Origin: Sepioteuthis lessoniana
Lineage: Eukaryota > Mollusca > Cephalopoda > Myopsida > Loliginidae
Length of the DNA stretch: 64,000 bases
Assembly: GCA_963585895.1 (NCBI GenBank)
Contig: OY757904.1
Coordinates: forward strand, 85,714,043 to 85,778,042
Direction of reading: 5' to 3'
This document shows positions 34,337-45,412 of this stretch, piece after piece. Both the position numbers and the translations under genes were made by a program. The notes under the pieces were generated by a model. The model was not told where the DNA came from, made no database searches, and saw nothing but the letters and a program-made list of their open reading frames with translations. Position 1 is the stretch's first letter, and each line of letters starts with the position of its first letter.

Positions 34337-35136
34337 TATATAGAATACACATTTTTTTAGCATTAAAATAAGCCACAAAAACATACATAAGAACATTCTA
34401 GAAATTTTGTATCAAAACCGCATAAGCATTGAAGTTACATTTTCATATTTTTCAACCAATCAGCTAAAAACATAGAATAAGAACATTCTAGAAAAACAGA
34501 ATCGGAAATCAATTAACAGAAAATATCTAGGCTCTAATATAAATAAGTGAAAATACGAATCTGATTGGTCAATAAATGTCTACGTGCTAAAATTTTAGGA
34601 CGATTTTTTGATCTACTACTAAAGTATAAGTAACAACGAAATTAATAAACTCAGTCAGTAATTCAGTAGCAAATAGTCAGCTGTCGGTCAGTCAAATTCC
34701 TTTCTTCCACGGCCAAAAGTTTATGACCAAGCTGCAGATGGCCGCGATTAGGGTTCAAAAGAAAAAAACTGTCAAACTTACTTTCATCAAAGCGACACGC
34801 TGTCGCCACAATAAAAAAAAAAAATACAGTGTGGACTTAATGTAAGTAAAGAACTACTTATTTAACAGACTCTGTTAACATTTAGACACACACACACGTG
34901 TGAACAATTTTCTTTTCTTTTAACTAGCCAAATTGTATTTTGCACTAAGGCCATTCACACATTATGTTTTTTATTTATTTTCACACCGGTTTTATGAATA
35001 GAAAATTGTTTGTTTTTTAATGTTCGTTGTGTCATATATCATTTCTTTTACGTAATTATAAAAATTTGTGTTGTATTTGTGGTGGAACTGAACCTGAGAG
35101 CAATACCCGTAAAATACGGACGAGAACTCACTCACA
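34337..35136 (+). repeat. 3' LTR of the truncated Ty3 element
   Basis: About 800 bp. Collinear with the reverse strand of 45965-46904: shared AACATACATAAGAACATTC, CAACCAATCAGCTAAAAACA, GGTCAGTCAAATTCC and CGTAAAATACGGACGAGAAC. It ends in CTCACA. The left end is degenerate (TATATAGAATAC versus TGTATAAC in the solo copy). Confidence 0.75.
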
Positions 35137-35892
35137 TGCACCCCCGACAAATTGGAAAGAACATATCCACTTAAATATCCAATTACATGTTTCCCCTACA
35201 CCTTCAAAGACTTTTCATTAATGGCTTCTAATTGTTTTTGATACAAGGAAGAAGAGTGCCATTGTCATGCATTTGTTTTATATAATTTAAATACACGGTT
35301 ATTTTCCTTTTATGAGCGGGTCTATTTCGCTTCAAAGTGAGTAGCCCTTTTCTTTGTTCTGAAGTTAATTCAACAGCTTTATTTTCCCCATAAATTTTAG
35401 AGAGAACTCCTTCTATATTTGTTATAAAGTATGTAGCTACGGCTACAACTCCCTGCGAAACGGTGCGTGTGAAAAATACGACCAGCTTCGTAGGCCTGCA
35501 CGTTTCCGGTAATAAAGCACGGGCGCTTAAACCTACCTACACCGCTTTTGTGTTTTCTCTACATCACGCTACATTACAATATTAATTTCTTCTTTTAAAG
35601 CCATTTTGATAATTAGATTTATATAACAGTAGTACTCGTGTACAGTTTCACCTTCTTTTTATATAAGTTTTATTTCGGTGTTGTTTTTATAAGCTTTATT
35701 AATACTTAGATTAATATAACAACATTTGCCAAAATATTCATCTAAGAAATAAAATTATTCTTCGAATTATTTTGTTAAATATTCTTCGAAATATGTTGTT
35801 ATAGTAACTATACTTCGAAATATTTGGGAAATTTACATTATTATCCAACCTAATACTTACTTTTTTGTAAACGTTTTAGAAGAAAAGTGAAC
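35137..35892. other. No recognised gene
   Basis: AT-rich. It holds a CGGTAATAAAGCACGG patch near 35508, which looks like a polyadenylation signal in an old LTR-type fragment, and several TTCGAAATAT repeats at 35758-35830. Confidence 0.4.
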
Positions 35893-36215
35893 ATGCCGCG
35901 ACCGGCCTACGAACGTAAACAGATCGGATTACACTTTCGCGGCCGGAAATGATGAAGCCCTTTTTCGACTCTAACCGGCCGTTACAGCTAAGAGAGGGAT
36001 AAATTAACATTTATCAACATTTGCAAAACACTTCTGCCAGAAATAATTCTATAAAAATGGAAGTAATACTCTTCGGTAGCCTATACCGGACTATAGAAGT
36101 ACTTATTTTCTACGTCCATTTTTTGTAGAAGAACTTTCTATCCACGTGGCGCGACAGAAGTGGAGTTCCCTTTCTTCCACATGAAAAAGGCTTCAGGCGG
36201 CGAAAATTCAGAGGT
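35893..36215 (+). repeat. 5'-UTR-like module, copy c
   Basis: Matches 54227-54566 along its full length: AAACAGATCGGATTAC, CCGGAAATGATGAAG, GGGATAAATTAACA, ACACTTCTGCCAG, ACTCTTCG and the GAAGTGGAGTTCCCTTTC region. Here it is followed by composite repeat, not by a LINE. Confidence 0.7.
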
Positions 36216-36619
36216 CCCCGCGGACTTTCTCGAAACCTATGTATGGCACTAGACCTTGGTGTCTAGTTCAAGCCATAACCCGGCATACGTGCCCGGACCC
36301 ACATTTGGGTTCGTGAAACTGCTTGCCTTATCAGGTTCACATTGCCCCAAGTGAGCCGATGAGCAGCATAGACCAGCAGGGTTCGAGTCTCGGCTCGTTC
36401 CCGACCTTCCCCTCCTCTTCATTCCCACTTTAATCGGCCTTCGGGCTTTTGACCTTGTGTCAAGTCCTGTCTGGTGGGAGGCAGCGACAAATAGTCCCTG
36501 CGGACGCTCTAGGGCGTTCGTGTGTGGCCTTTCATCTCCAGTTCTTGGGTTGCATTCGGTAGGCCGTCTTACCTCTGGGCGGTTCTGTCGGGTGTGCCTC
36601 GGCACTGGAGTTTTCCTCC

Positions 36620-36700
36620 GGCCTCAGGGGGCCATTCCCCCAGGCTTTTACCCCCTTCGGGGGGTTATTGGCTGGCGCCTGAGGCGCCCCCAAAAGGGAC
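36620..36700 (+). ncRNA. GC-rich multi-hairpin module, right copy
   Basis: Three neighbouring stems are readable: CCTCAGGGGG...CCCCCAGG, CCCCC-TTCG-GGGGG (36651-36664, a UUCG tetraloop type) and GGCGCC-TGA-GGCGCC (36672-36686). The same set occurs inverted at 22125-22210. A structured RNA element of the repeat is inferred, not shown. Confidence 0.35.
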
Positions 36701-37089
36701 CCACCTTAAATACGGCCTTGTGCCATATTCGAGCGTTGGTGGGACGCATCGATAAATAACAGAGGTCTACGCGGACGCTCTCAGGGGCCACTCGGTTCCA
36801 CAAGGCTCGGGTCCTACGTTATCGTGGTTGCACCCACCTCATCGCCACTAGTGGTAGATTCAACAACCTTTTTTACGGTCCTTTTTAAGGGCTATGAGAG
36901 GTCTCCTTCTTCGGGTTGGAGCATCTCTGGCGGTCATTAATGACCAGTCGAAATAGATGGCCTGGAGGCAAACACGAAGAGGACCCACGAAGACCAGCCG
37001 GTCTTAACCATCGCTCGGCTCCGCTCGTCAGTTTGGCTGCGCAGTGCTAAGATAACGCCAATCTTAGCCTCGGCCTCCTGGCCTGTTCG

Positions 37090-37420
37090 CTCGACAGTGC
37101 AGAGCTTTGGCGCGCAAGCCTTAGCTACCGCCTCGATACGTCTGCACCGCTTTGGCGCGAAGCAGCCTTAGCTATCGCCTCGATGCGTCCGCACAGCTTT
37201 GGCGCGAAACAACCATAGTTACCGCCCCGACTCGTCCGCACAGCTTTGGCGCGACAAAGCCATAGCTACTGTAAACGATACGCCCGTACAGCTATCTGGC
37301 ACGACAAAGCCATAGCTACTGTAAACGATACGCCCGCACAGCTATCTGGCACGACAAAACCATAGCTACTGTAAACGATACGCCCGCACAGCTATCTGGC
37401 ATGACAAAGCCATAGCTACC
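37090..37420 (+). repeat. Tandem repeat array, about 50-55 bp units
   Basis: Three nearly identical 50-bp units run from 37253 to 37402 (GACAAAGCCATAGCTACTG ... GCCCGCACAGCTATCTGGC). They are preceded by about three degenerate units (CACAGCTTTGGCGCG...). Inverted relatives are at 20330-20540 and 21118-21310. Confidence 0.85.
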
Positions 37421-37436
37421 GACCACGACGCTCCTG

Positions 37437-37735
37437 CACGTAACGACTCGCTGTTACGGACTGCCCCAGAAACGCAATATCTAGTCCACGTAACGACTCG
37501 CTATTACGGACTACACTAGCATTGCAGCATCTGGGCCACGTAACGCGTCGCTGTTACGGGCTAGCAAACAGATCGACACCCCCCCCGGTTAACCCAACGT
37601 ACTGTCAAAACCGGGATATCGATCTACCGACAACGACGTTCCTACAATGCAGCATTCAGTCCACGTAACGACTCGCTGTTACGGACTGCCCTAGCATTGC
37701 AACAACTAGCCCATGTAACGACTCGCTGTTACGGG
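37437..37735 (+). repeat. Repeated CGTAACGACTCGCTGTTACG units
   Basis: Five occurrences near 37438, 37491, 37544, 37666 and 37712, each able to form a GTAAC/GTTAC stem. Inverted relatives (CGAGTCGTACGTG) are near 20108 and 20158 in the left copy. Confidence 0.75.
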
Positions 37736-38172
37736 CTAGCAACCACGACCAGACCATACCAACGAAATGTCAAAACCGGGACATCGATTTACCAACGACC
37801 GACCGACCGACCTCAGCTGCCCGCAACGACCATCCAGCTGCATCCAACGACTCGACATGCTTACCCGCATTAAATATCTAGCTGTATCTCCACGACTCGA
37901 CCTACGCCAGCTACCCTCGTCGAACGTCCTGCTGCACACATCTACAACTCGACCATACCAGCTAACGATATCACCCATCTAGCTGAAGACCACATACAAC
38001 CGTCACGGACATTTACATACACGTTTGTAATTCCGGCAATCAAAACGTCACTTTTGTTGTATCTATTATCTCGCCTTCTGTCTCCCTTCATTGTCTCTGG
38101 CTGTCACCATTCGCACACGCATAAAACCCTTAAATCATTTGCGGAGTCGACGCGCTTATCGGCTCCGCAACA

Positions 38173-38698
38173 AACACGTAGCTAAGTTAATTTTCAGTTG
38201 CACATATTCAAGTACTTATACACATATATACACATATATAAACCCAAACAAAAGCACATTAACACTTAGCTTTGATGTAATGTTCTTTTTCGAAGAATAG
38301 TTGACTCCGAAGTTTTATTCATTTTTTTTTGTATGAAACGTTGGTTAATTGAAGCGACGTCCTTTAAAAACGCTGTCTTTCCATGTTGAAAAGCTTTTGT
38401 CTGTATTTTTTAAAAGTCGTCTGCTTATTCATTTATAAAACTAATATATGCACAAAGACAGCTTCTTATTCTCAACCAATAGAAAATGTCCTTTTAATTA
38501 TTCATAAATATTAAGACTCGCAAGAAGTTTTATTTATTTTAATTAATTGTTTATTATTATTTATTTATTTAAATTTTATAATTAGTTTTGTTTTATATTG
38601 CAAAATTATATTGAAGGAATATTTATTTCTAACAGTTTGCGGGAAATTTATCTGAAAGAAGCGTCCTTTTCACGAGTTTATATTTCTTGTTTCTTTTT
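38173..38698. other. No recognised gene
   Basis: AT-rich sequence between the composite repeat and the Ty3 element. Confidence 0.5.
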
Positions 38699-38703
38699 GA
38701 CTG

Positions 38704-38920
38704 TTTAACTTTTAACTGTTCTTTGAATAAATGTAAAACCCAAAAGGTAGGGTGGACGGTATGCCTCCTTGGCAACAAGAAAACCACGTCCTTCCTTCTT
38801 CAGCCATTTTTCCTTCCGCTCACATCTCTTCCCCTCGACTCGTTTTGTCTCGTCCGTCCGAGACTTCGACAATACTGTCTAAGGGATGTAACTCATACCG
38901 CCTCGCTGGTATTCTCTACA
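38704..38920 (-). repeat. 3' LTR of Ty3 element A
   Basis: 217 bp, sharing TAGGGTGGACGGTATGCCTC and CTCGTCCGTCCGAGACTTCG blocks with the 5' LTR. It lacks the roughly 24-bp piece present at 42720-42743 in the other LTR and has a G-to-T change at its outer end. Confidence 0.9.
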
Positions 38921-38943
38921 CTCCCTCCTAATCCCTGATCACA

Positions 38944-39990
38944 TCACAGGCAAGGTCGCGTTGGTAACCGCCGGCGTGTGCCTCGTCGCAAGGGTGGTTC
39001 TGAGGTCTCTCCATTTTGTGCTGCCTGTCGGCCAGGCATTGTAATATACCCAGTGTCATCTGAAGTTTCATCATCTGTTCCGCCAGACGGGATGGCATTC
39101 GTCCGAGGTCGCACGTCCTTCACATGGCGCGGAACGCCGTCGACAATAATGGTTTGTTGGATGATCACCTCTGTTACCGTTCCTTCTTGGAACTTGGACG
39201 TGCATCGATAACGAGGTGGTTTGACCCATACAGGGTCGCCCAGACGGTACCAGTTTTGTGCAGAGGCCGGAGACGTGGGCACTGGGTCGATATTCCTTAT
39301 CCTAACCTAATATCTGTAAATCCCGTTGGCAGGTGCAGTCAACGATGATGTATCATTTTTGGGCGTGACGTTGTACCAGTACACTGCTTCCTGAACAGAG
39401 CACCTCGTCCTAGCTGCAATCCGCTTAATACTGCGGTGGCATCGTTCTGCGATGCCGTTGCGTGCCGGCACATAAGCACACCGAAACCGCAGGCGCACTT
39501 TCCAGCTGGCAGAAAACTCCCTGAAATCCTCACTAGAGAACGCAGTGTCATTGTCAGCAAGCAATTCCTGCGGTGGGCCGCGCTCAAAGAATATTGCTTC
39601 GAGGTGCTGAATGATGTTTTTGGAGTCCTGCCGCGGCAACGGCCGCCACATGGTAAAACGTGCTGGACCGCAATCGGTGACTGTTAGGAAGTGTTTGCCG
39701 TTATAGTGGGTTTTATCGATCCTCAGCCTTTGCCAATTAGGTTTTACCGCTATTCCCCCTTTTGTCCAATGAACTGGGGCTGGATCAATCGTCTGACATT
39801 ATTCACATGCTCTAATAGCTGAACTTACATCTGCTTTGGTAATCGTTGGGCAAACTTGCCGGGCGAAATACACGGTACGTCGAATGCCTGGATGTCCACT
39901 ACTCTCGTACACTTTCATGATTTGACTACTCGTCATTTCATTACTCCTCGCGGCACAAGTCAGAGGTACAGGCTCAGTTGCAGATTTCAT
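38944..39990 (-). pseudogene. Ty3 element A integrase
   Basis: Zinc-binding region with HPGIRRTVYFARQVCP at 39990-39799, core with LTVTDCGPARFTMWRPLP, LLADNDTAFSSEDF (Asp) and RNGIAERCHRSIKR (Glu), then a C-terminal WYRLGDPVWVKPPRY domain to 38944. Stops and shifts lie near 39800 and 39300. The last residues sit about 20 bp from the polypurine tract, so no env is present. Confidence 0.75.
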
Positions 39991-40231
39991 CCTCTCAAGC
40001 CACCTTTGCGGTGCCCGGTGTAAAGTCTTTATATCTGAGGTAATGGATACTTGCTAGGTATGGACTATTACCAAGATGAATCGATAAGATGGATGGTGAT
40101 TAAAGACAGAGGGAAAACGAACATCTACTGCTATGCCTGGTATATTCCTTTTTTGACCAAATCCCCCGGATGTGGTAGGGGCCGTAACCCCTGTGGCATC
40201 AGAGGTTATTTCCCTTTTGTTAGTTAGGATA

Positions 40232-40801
40232 TTACACCCGGGTCATGGGGTCCGCCAAATTCTGGATCGACGGAATCAGAGCAACGTCCATGGACAGTCC
40301 ATACTCTTCTACCAGCGACTTTATTGTTTCCAATCGTCGGCGGAGCAACATTGCGCTGGTGGCCTTCGTGCGTACTCTGGTCTTTCCGGTCAGCGTGTCC
40401 TCCAGCCAGTAATACACGCTTACCGAGTATGTTTTTAAGTGCATGACTTTGCATTTCCATGGTAACGCCAGATTGATGCCCTTCAGTGCCGCATCGAATT
40501 CGGCCAAGTTAATGTGCTGTGCGTTGTTCGTGGGTCGCAACCAACACGCATCTTCGAAGACAACATCATCACGTTCCAGGAGCACGCCGGTCGCCCGAGA
40601 ACTTGCGTCTACCCATAAACTGATGTCTTGACCAGTCGCGCACCATAGGCCCTGCGAAGGATCGGTCTGCGTCTCACTGGTTATCGTTTCCTGGACCATT
40701 TGTTGTAGAGTGGCATCCTCTGTGGAGTCATCCCATCCTCGGGTCACGGCGTTGGCCCTTCGCTTTATTATTCCCGTTGCCACTCGGAGCCACCCACACA
40801 T
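40232..40801 (-). pseudogene. Ty3 element A RNase H
   Basis: DISLWVDASSRATGVLLE (catalytic Asp), INLAEFDAALKGINLAL (catalytic Glu) and the late Asp block NLADPMTRV give an RNase H in a 189-residue open frame. This is the best-preserved part of the element. Confidence 0.75.
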
Positions 40802-40869
40802 TGGCAGATGCCTGATCAGTTACCCACACAGAGAAAAAATATTTCGACGTGTCAAAACCTCTGGGACAC

Positions 40870-41560
40870 CCGGAATCACACTTCCACGCTTCCATTGCAA
40901 AGCGCCACGTTCCCCCAGACTTCCAATCCAAGAACTCGTGCGCCGTCTTCAAGCCGCTCCGGATCCTTGCTCTCTAGCCCAAACCGAAGAAAATGCTGCT
41001 TCACTCGCTCTGCAGGCGTCACGCTGTTGTTGATGAATATATCGTCTATGTATGCCGGCGTCGCCTGTTGAATAGTTACATCACTGGATAGAACAGTCTC
41101 CACGATCGCCTGCACAATGGATGGGCTACGTTAAGCCCAAATTTCATCCTAGTCAGGCAGTATCTTTGCCCTTTCACTATCACGGTTTGGAACGGCCATA
41201 AAGAAGGTAGGCTTTTCTTAAGTCCAACACCGACACGTCGGACACCTTCCTACGCCAGTATCTCAGTTTTTGTGAACACACATCAGCACGCGCCGTGTGC
41301 TCTTCCACGTGGTCGTTTAGTTCGCAGTAATCCATAACAGGTCGCACTTTTCCTTTGTTATGCTGAACAATCGCCATTAGTGGGATTAATCCTCTCAGGG
41401 GACCGAGCCCTTTCTCTGGGTATCGTATCAGCCATCCGTTGAGAATCCAAGATTGCAATTCGCAATTATAGTCCTTTCGAACGTGTTCCGGCACGGTGTA
41501 TTCACGTGTCTGATTGATCAGCTGTTTTGGCAGCCGCTCACCCAACCACTTCCAGGTCGC
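40870..41560 (-). pseudogene. Ty3 element A reverse transcriptase
   Basis: Recognised blocks: the ILNGWLIRYPEKGLGPLRGLIPL and KGKVRPVMDYCELN fingers region, VSVLDLRKAYL (first catalytic Asp), and AYIDDIFI (catalytic YIDD) near 41060. Frameshifts separate these pieces, so it is inactive. Confidence 0.75.
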
Positions 41561-41805
41561 AGTCCACTTTTTCTCAGTCAGGTCAAATACAACATCAATT
41601 CAGGTCGTTCTATTTTCACAGCGTCAGCAGCGCCGACACTGAAAATTTCGTTTGGAAAATTGGCCTCACCGTGCTCATTTATACTAACACTGTCCATCAG
41701 GTGGATAACGTCAAGTCCAAGCAGGAGATCGAACCCCAATAGACCTCCATCCACGGCCAGCATATCAACCACTACGGGGTCCTCTTATCCACCCGCAGAT
41801 TGACA

Positions 41806-42027
41806 CTAGTCACTCCCCTGTTGGTCATACTTTTTCCGCCAACGGTCAGTACTCACAAGAGACCGTGTGCACCCTGTGTCAATCAATGCGTCACGCATCA
41901 CTCCGTTGATGCACACACGCATCACTGGCAGGTTGGTTTTCATTTTTCCCGAGGCGAAAGTGGCGCTCACATATCGCCCCTGTCTCCGTTTTCCGGACAT
42001 TTTGACGCGACGTGGCCCTCCTGGCAT
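41806..42027 (-). pseudogene. Ty3 element A protease
   Basis: ALIDTGCTRSLVS carries the DTG active-site motif of a retropepsin. It overlaps the end of gag in another frame, as is common where frameshifting joins gag to pol. The second half is poorly preserved. Confidence 0.7.
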
Positions 42028-42620
42028 CTGTAATATCGGAGGGTTGGCTTACGGCACTGTCTTGGTCGTTCAAACTGACAGTGCTTAGCCAGATGGTTGG
42101 GCCCAGAGCAGTTCAAACAATACAGCGAGTTCTCCGTGGACTTGGATAAAGGCAGTTTTTCTGTGGCTGATCTGTCGACGGTGGCAGCAACCCTTTCATT
42201 GTTCACAACAGCCCTTGCTCGGCTGAGTATGCTTTCCGCCTGGATGCAGTCATACTTCAGGGCCTGGTCCGGGACTCCTCCGAACAGGCTGGAGAGTTTC
42301 TTCAATGCCGCGTAGAACTCATCTACCGACTCATTCAAGCGTAAAGTGCGTTTTGAAAACTGCTTGTACGCCGCACATGGGCCAAGCGCAAAGGCCCTGC
42401 GCAGTGCAGCTTTTACCCGGGTCACATTGGTCTTATCTGCATTCGACAGTCGCCGATAGACGTCGAATGCCCCTCCAGCCAGTCGCAAAGGGATTACTTG
42501 CTCGACCTTGTCAACACCCGAAAGTTAGCAAATCAGGTCTACTCTTTCCAACCAGCTCACAACTGACGTTGTTCCGTTATATTCCGGTACGAGCTTTAGG
42601 TCGAATTTACCCTCAGCCAT
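41967..42620 (-). pseudogene. Ty3 element A gag
   Basis: The ATG at 42620 opens MAEGKFDLKLVPEYNGT. An in-frame TAA near 42525 breaks it, then it stays open to 41967. A zinc knuckle CLNCSGPNHLAKHC (CX2CX4HX4C) is intact. A second, YYRCQEGHVASKC, has Tyr where the first Cys should be. The N-terminal capsid-like part has the usual KAALRRAFALGP...LRLNESVDEFYAAL pattern. Confidence 0.75.
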
Positions 42621-42635
42621 AATGCCGAAATAGCT

Positions 42636-42876
42636 TGTAACTTTTAACTGTTATTTGAATAAATGTAAAACACAAAAGGTAGGGTGGACGGTATGCCTCC
42701 CTGGCAACAAGAAAACCACGTGAAATCAACTTCTTAGTAAATAGTCCTTCCTTCTTCAGCCATTTTTCCTTCCGCTCACATCTCTTCCCCTCGACTCGTT
42801 CTGTCTCGTCCGTCCGAGACTTCGACAATACTGTCTAAGGGATGTAACTCACACCGCATCGCTGGTATTCTCTACA
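42636..42876 (-). repeat. 5' LTR of Ty3 element A
   Basis: 241 bp, beginning TGTAGAGAATACC and ending AAAAGTTACA on the minus strand. Differences from the 3' LTR (one indel and a few substitutions) imply some age since insertion. Confidence 0.9.
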
Positions 42877-42881
42877 GACTG

Positions 42882-44193
42882 GGTAGAAGAAATACAGCCT
42901 TGGTTTCTGTGCTTCAGTTGCTGACACGTGTCTTGGTGTTTAGATGGCTGAGAGAACAGGCGGGCGCGTGTTGACTCTGAGGATTCACACAAACAAAAGA
43001 GAAAGGAGTTCGTAGGGGAAAATCAAGTTAGCGACTCCGTAAATAATTTCAATATAGATTAAGAAACGCTGGAATGACAAATGAAAAAACATGCGCAAAT
43101 GATTGTTGTAAAATATCATTTTTAGGTAATGCCATTGTCGCGCTCTGTTCAAATGTAAACAAACCATACCACTCTAATCGCCCCCCTCCCCCCCAAAAAA
43201 ACGCTACGCCCGGTTACAACCGGAAATGATGAAATCTTTCGTAACTCTGACTAGCAATAACAGCGAAAAAAGAAACAATCTTATCCGTTTACAACACTAA
43301 CAGTGTCTGTCTTGCGAAAGTCATCTTTATCAATGAAGGTTTTTATTACCACTGATGTTTTATATGGATGAACTTTCGATTCATGCAGTCCAACACTTTC
43401 GCTCTATGTACAGACAATGTTTTTCAACAGTCAGTGGCGCACCCGGGCGTCGAACCCCCGCTGGTTCGCCAGTGTGCCCAGGCCTGTGCGATGAAATGTG
43501 ACGTCACGCTAGTAGAGCTATGAATCTCTCGCTTCATGACAACGTTGAATTATAATCACAAAGTGTTTTTTTTTAAATAAAGATTTTAAAACTTTTTTAA
43601 TAAAGATTTTAAAACTTTTTAGAAAGAAAAGAAAGAGACATGTTTTGATTTATACTGGTTTTTATTAATTTTAATTAAAATTAAGAAAAGCAATAATTAA
43701 TAAGAAAATATAAACATAAACATCACTGACTGTCGGTCGTGTTTGTAAATAAACACGGTTTTAACGACAAAAGTTTTCGCTTATTCATCAACATTTTAAA
43801 AACAATTTAACAAATACTGCTTAAATTTTCATATTTTTAATTTAATTATGAAAAATCACAGTCATTTTTGTTTTAAATGGAAGAATTTTTAAATCAGAAC
43901 CACTCAAATAATCAAGCAACCAACAATAGTATCATGAGAATTTAGGAACAAATAAGAAGCAACAATAAATAAGCAAAAATTATTAATTAGAAATATTAAA
44001 AAATGCAACAAACTAAATTCAGTCAAAATTAATTCAAAGTAAATAAGTTCAAGTTACTGTTTTAAAAATCAAACTTATAAAAGTCTTTTTATGTCTCAAA
44101 ATTCAATTGAACGTTTGAAGTTTTCTTTTTTTACTTAACTTCTTACAAGTAATATTATCATTTTCCTTGCTACACAAATTATTAAATAATGCA
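42882..44193. other. No intact gene; fragment of the 5'-UTR-like module
   Basis: 43205-43290 (CCGGTTACAACCGGAAATGATGAA and following) is a diverged piece of the 5'-UTR-like module. A 23-bp AATAAAGATTTTAAAACTTT unit is duplicated in tandem at 43575-43621. The rest is AT-rich and probably includes the 3' flank of the P-like element. Confidence 0.45.
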
Positions 44194-44630
44194 TTAGAAG
44201 AGCTCCAGACAATCATTTTTTTCTATTTTCTCAATGCTGTGACCTTCACCACATGAGTCAACATGAAAGAGAAGTTCATCATTAGCCAAAACATCCATTG
44301 TTATGTACATAGACAATTTTCTTTGATTCATTGAATGAAGACAAGAAGGATTCTTTACAAGTTCATTAATAACAATATAATTGTATAGTACTAAATTTGT
44401 TGTTACATCATTGGGATATAACAGAGAACCTCTATTGATTCCTTGAAAATAACTGTTTATATCAGGTAGCATATCATCTCTTCCTGATACTAAACTTTTG
44501 CAACTATAACATTTCATTTATTTTAAAACGGCATAACAGCGATAATCCGCTAAATATATTCTAGTAGGCAGGACTTCTTTGCTCTGATGAACATCATTAT
44601 CAGTTACATCTATGTTAAATTTGTGAACAT
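44194..44630 (-). pseudogene. P/THAP transposase extreme C-terminus
   Basis: On the far side of the 782-bp insertion the frame resumes with KEVLPTRIYLADYRCYAVLK (the YIAGYxxYAVLK-type block), a TAA, then CYSCKSLVSGRDDMLPD and NRGSLLYPNDVTTNLVLYNY (the RGxLxYPS block). It ends at a stop at 44194. Confidence 0.7.
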
Positions 44631-45412
44631 GTAGCAGAAGGAATTTTTGTTTGGCGCGCAATTTAATTTGACGCATAATTTCACCCAATCAGGATGACCT
44701 ATCCTTTTCTCCTTTCCGGGCAGCAGAAATTGGGTAAGCGGCTAAACACACCCTCCTTGGCTGAACAACGCCGTCCAGTGCAGACGTCTCACTGGCGGTT
44801 CTTCTATAAAAGCAGCAACATGGACACATGAGGGAACCTATCTAATTTATGGATTCCTTGCATCTATATCTCTTAGACCAAGGGATCCCAGTTAAATATG
44901 AATTAGATTCATTCAATACGCCACACATAGGAACAACTTTACGTCACCCCCAAAATTGGCTATGTCGAATGCGATGCCGAATCCCGCTCCGACACCTAGC
45001 CCTTGTCTGGGCCACATTTTCACGAGACCACATGCTTCTCCCCGAAATAACCAGAAACACAAACTCACAGTGACTCCAAAGTTTATTTCCTTCAACGGCA
45101 AACAAGACTTTCGCTAAACTACGGCGAACACAATCCCTTGCACGTCCAACAACACACGCTGCTATCTCAACTTTCTCATAACTCCATTTCGTTTTATTAC
45201 ATCTTTCCTTTTCCACGAGGCTTGCAGCACAAAAGCAAACTAAATATTCCATGCTGCAAATAAAAACTATTCCTAAAAAACATTTCGACTTCGTACATCT
45301 TTGAACATTCTCCTTTATTTACTTTTAAAACTTAGCAAGGAAGTAACCAAACACACACACGCACGTTACAACTTTTTCTCGCAAAAACATAAACACAATT
45401 TCACACGCTAAA
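44631..45412 (+). mobile_element. 0.8-kb dispersed element, copy 3, inserted in the transposase
   Basis: Starts GTAGCAGAAGGAATTTTTG, shares the TTTCACCCAATCAGGATGAC block and TGCAAATAAAAACT region with copies 1 and 2, and ends CACACGCTAA. It is flanked by AACAT (44626-44630 and 45413-45417). The transposase frame is continuous if the element and one repeat are left out. It is probably the most recent of the three insertions. Confidence 0.75.

Larger units (their letters stand above)
32785..35136 (+). mobile_element. 5'-truncated Ty3 retrotransposon with 3' LTR
   Basis: It begins inside RNase H, continues through integrase, a polypurine tract and an LTR. The LTR family also occurs as a solo LTR at 45965-46904. 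The junction with the opposite-strand Ty3 fragment at 32784/32785 falls within RNase H of both. No gag, protease or RT of this element is in the window. Confidence 0.75.
35893..38172 (+). repeat. Large composite GC-rich repeat, right inverted copy
   Basis: Counterpart of 19561-22582 on the opposite strand. In order: a 5'-UTR-like module (35893-36215), a unique piece also seen near 24555, the hairpin module (36500-36740), CGAAATAGATGGCCTGGAGG (36948), about 50-bp tandem repeats, five CGTAACGACTCGCTGTTACG units, CAGCTG-rich blocks, and an outer end CGCTTATCGGCTCCGCAAC (38154-38172). No coding sequence was recognised. Confidence 0.7.
38704..42876 (-). mobile_element. Ty3 retrotransposon A with both LTRs and 5-bp target duplication
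   Basis: The 4173-bp element lies between perfect repeats GACTG (38699-38703 and 42877-42881). LTRs are 38704-38920 and 42636-42876. The order on the minus strand is gag, protease, RT, RNase H, integrase, which is Ty3-type. The 3' polypurine tract GGGATTAGGAGGGAG abuts the 3' LTR at 38921-38935. Several stops and frameshifts make it inactive. Only about 15 nt separate the 5' LTR from the gag ATG, and no TGG-type primer site is visible. Confidence 0.9.

Noticed and set aside
37090..37420. Regular about 50-bp repeats resembling a CRISPR array
   Set aside because: Units are tandem without unique spacers, and the DNA is animal nuclear.
19561..38172. Maverick/Polinton element with long inverted ends
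   Set aside because: No DNA polymerase B, packaging ATPase, capsid or protease genes between the arms; the interior is LINE and Ty3 debris.
38944..42620. Endogenous retrovirus with env
   Set aside because: Integrase ends about 20 bp before the polypurine tract, so there is no room for env.
43430..43500. Possible tRNA (GGGTTCGACGCCC on the minus strand)
   Set aside because: Only a B-box-like match; no cloverleaf could be drawn.
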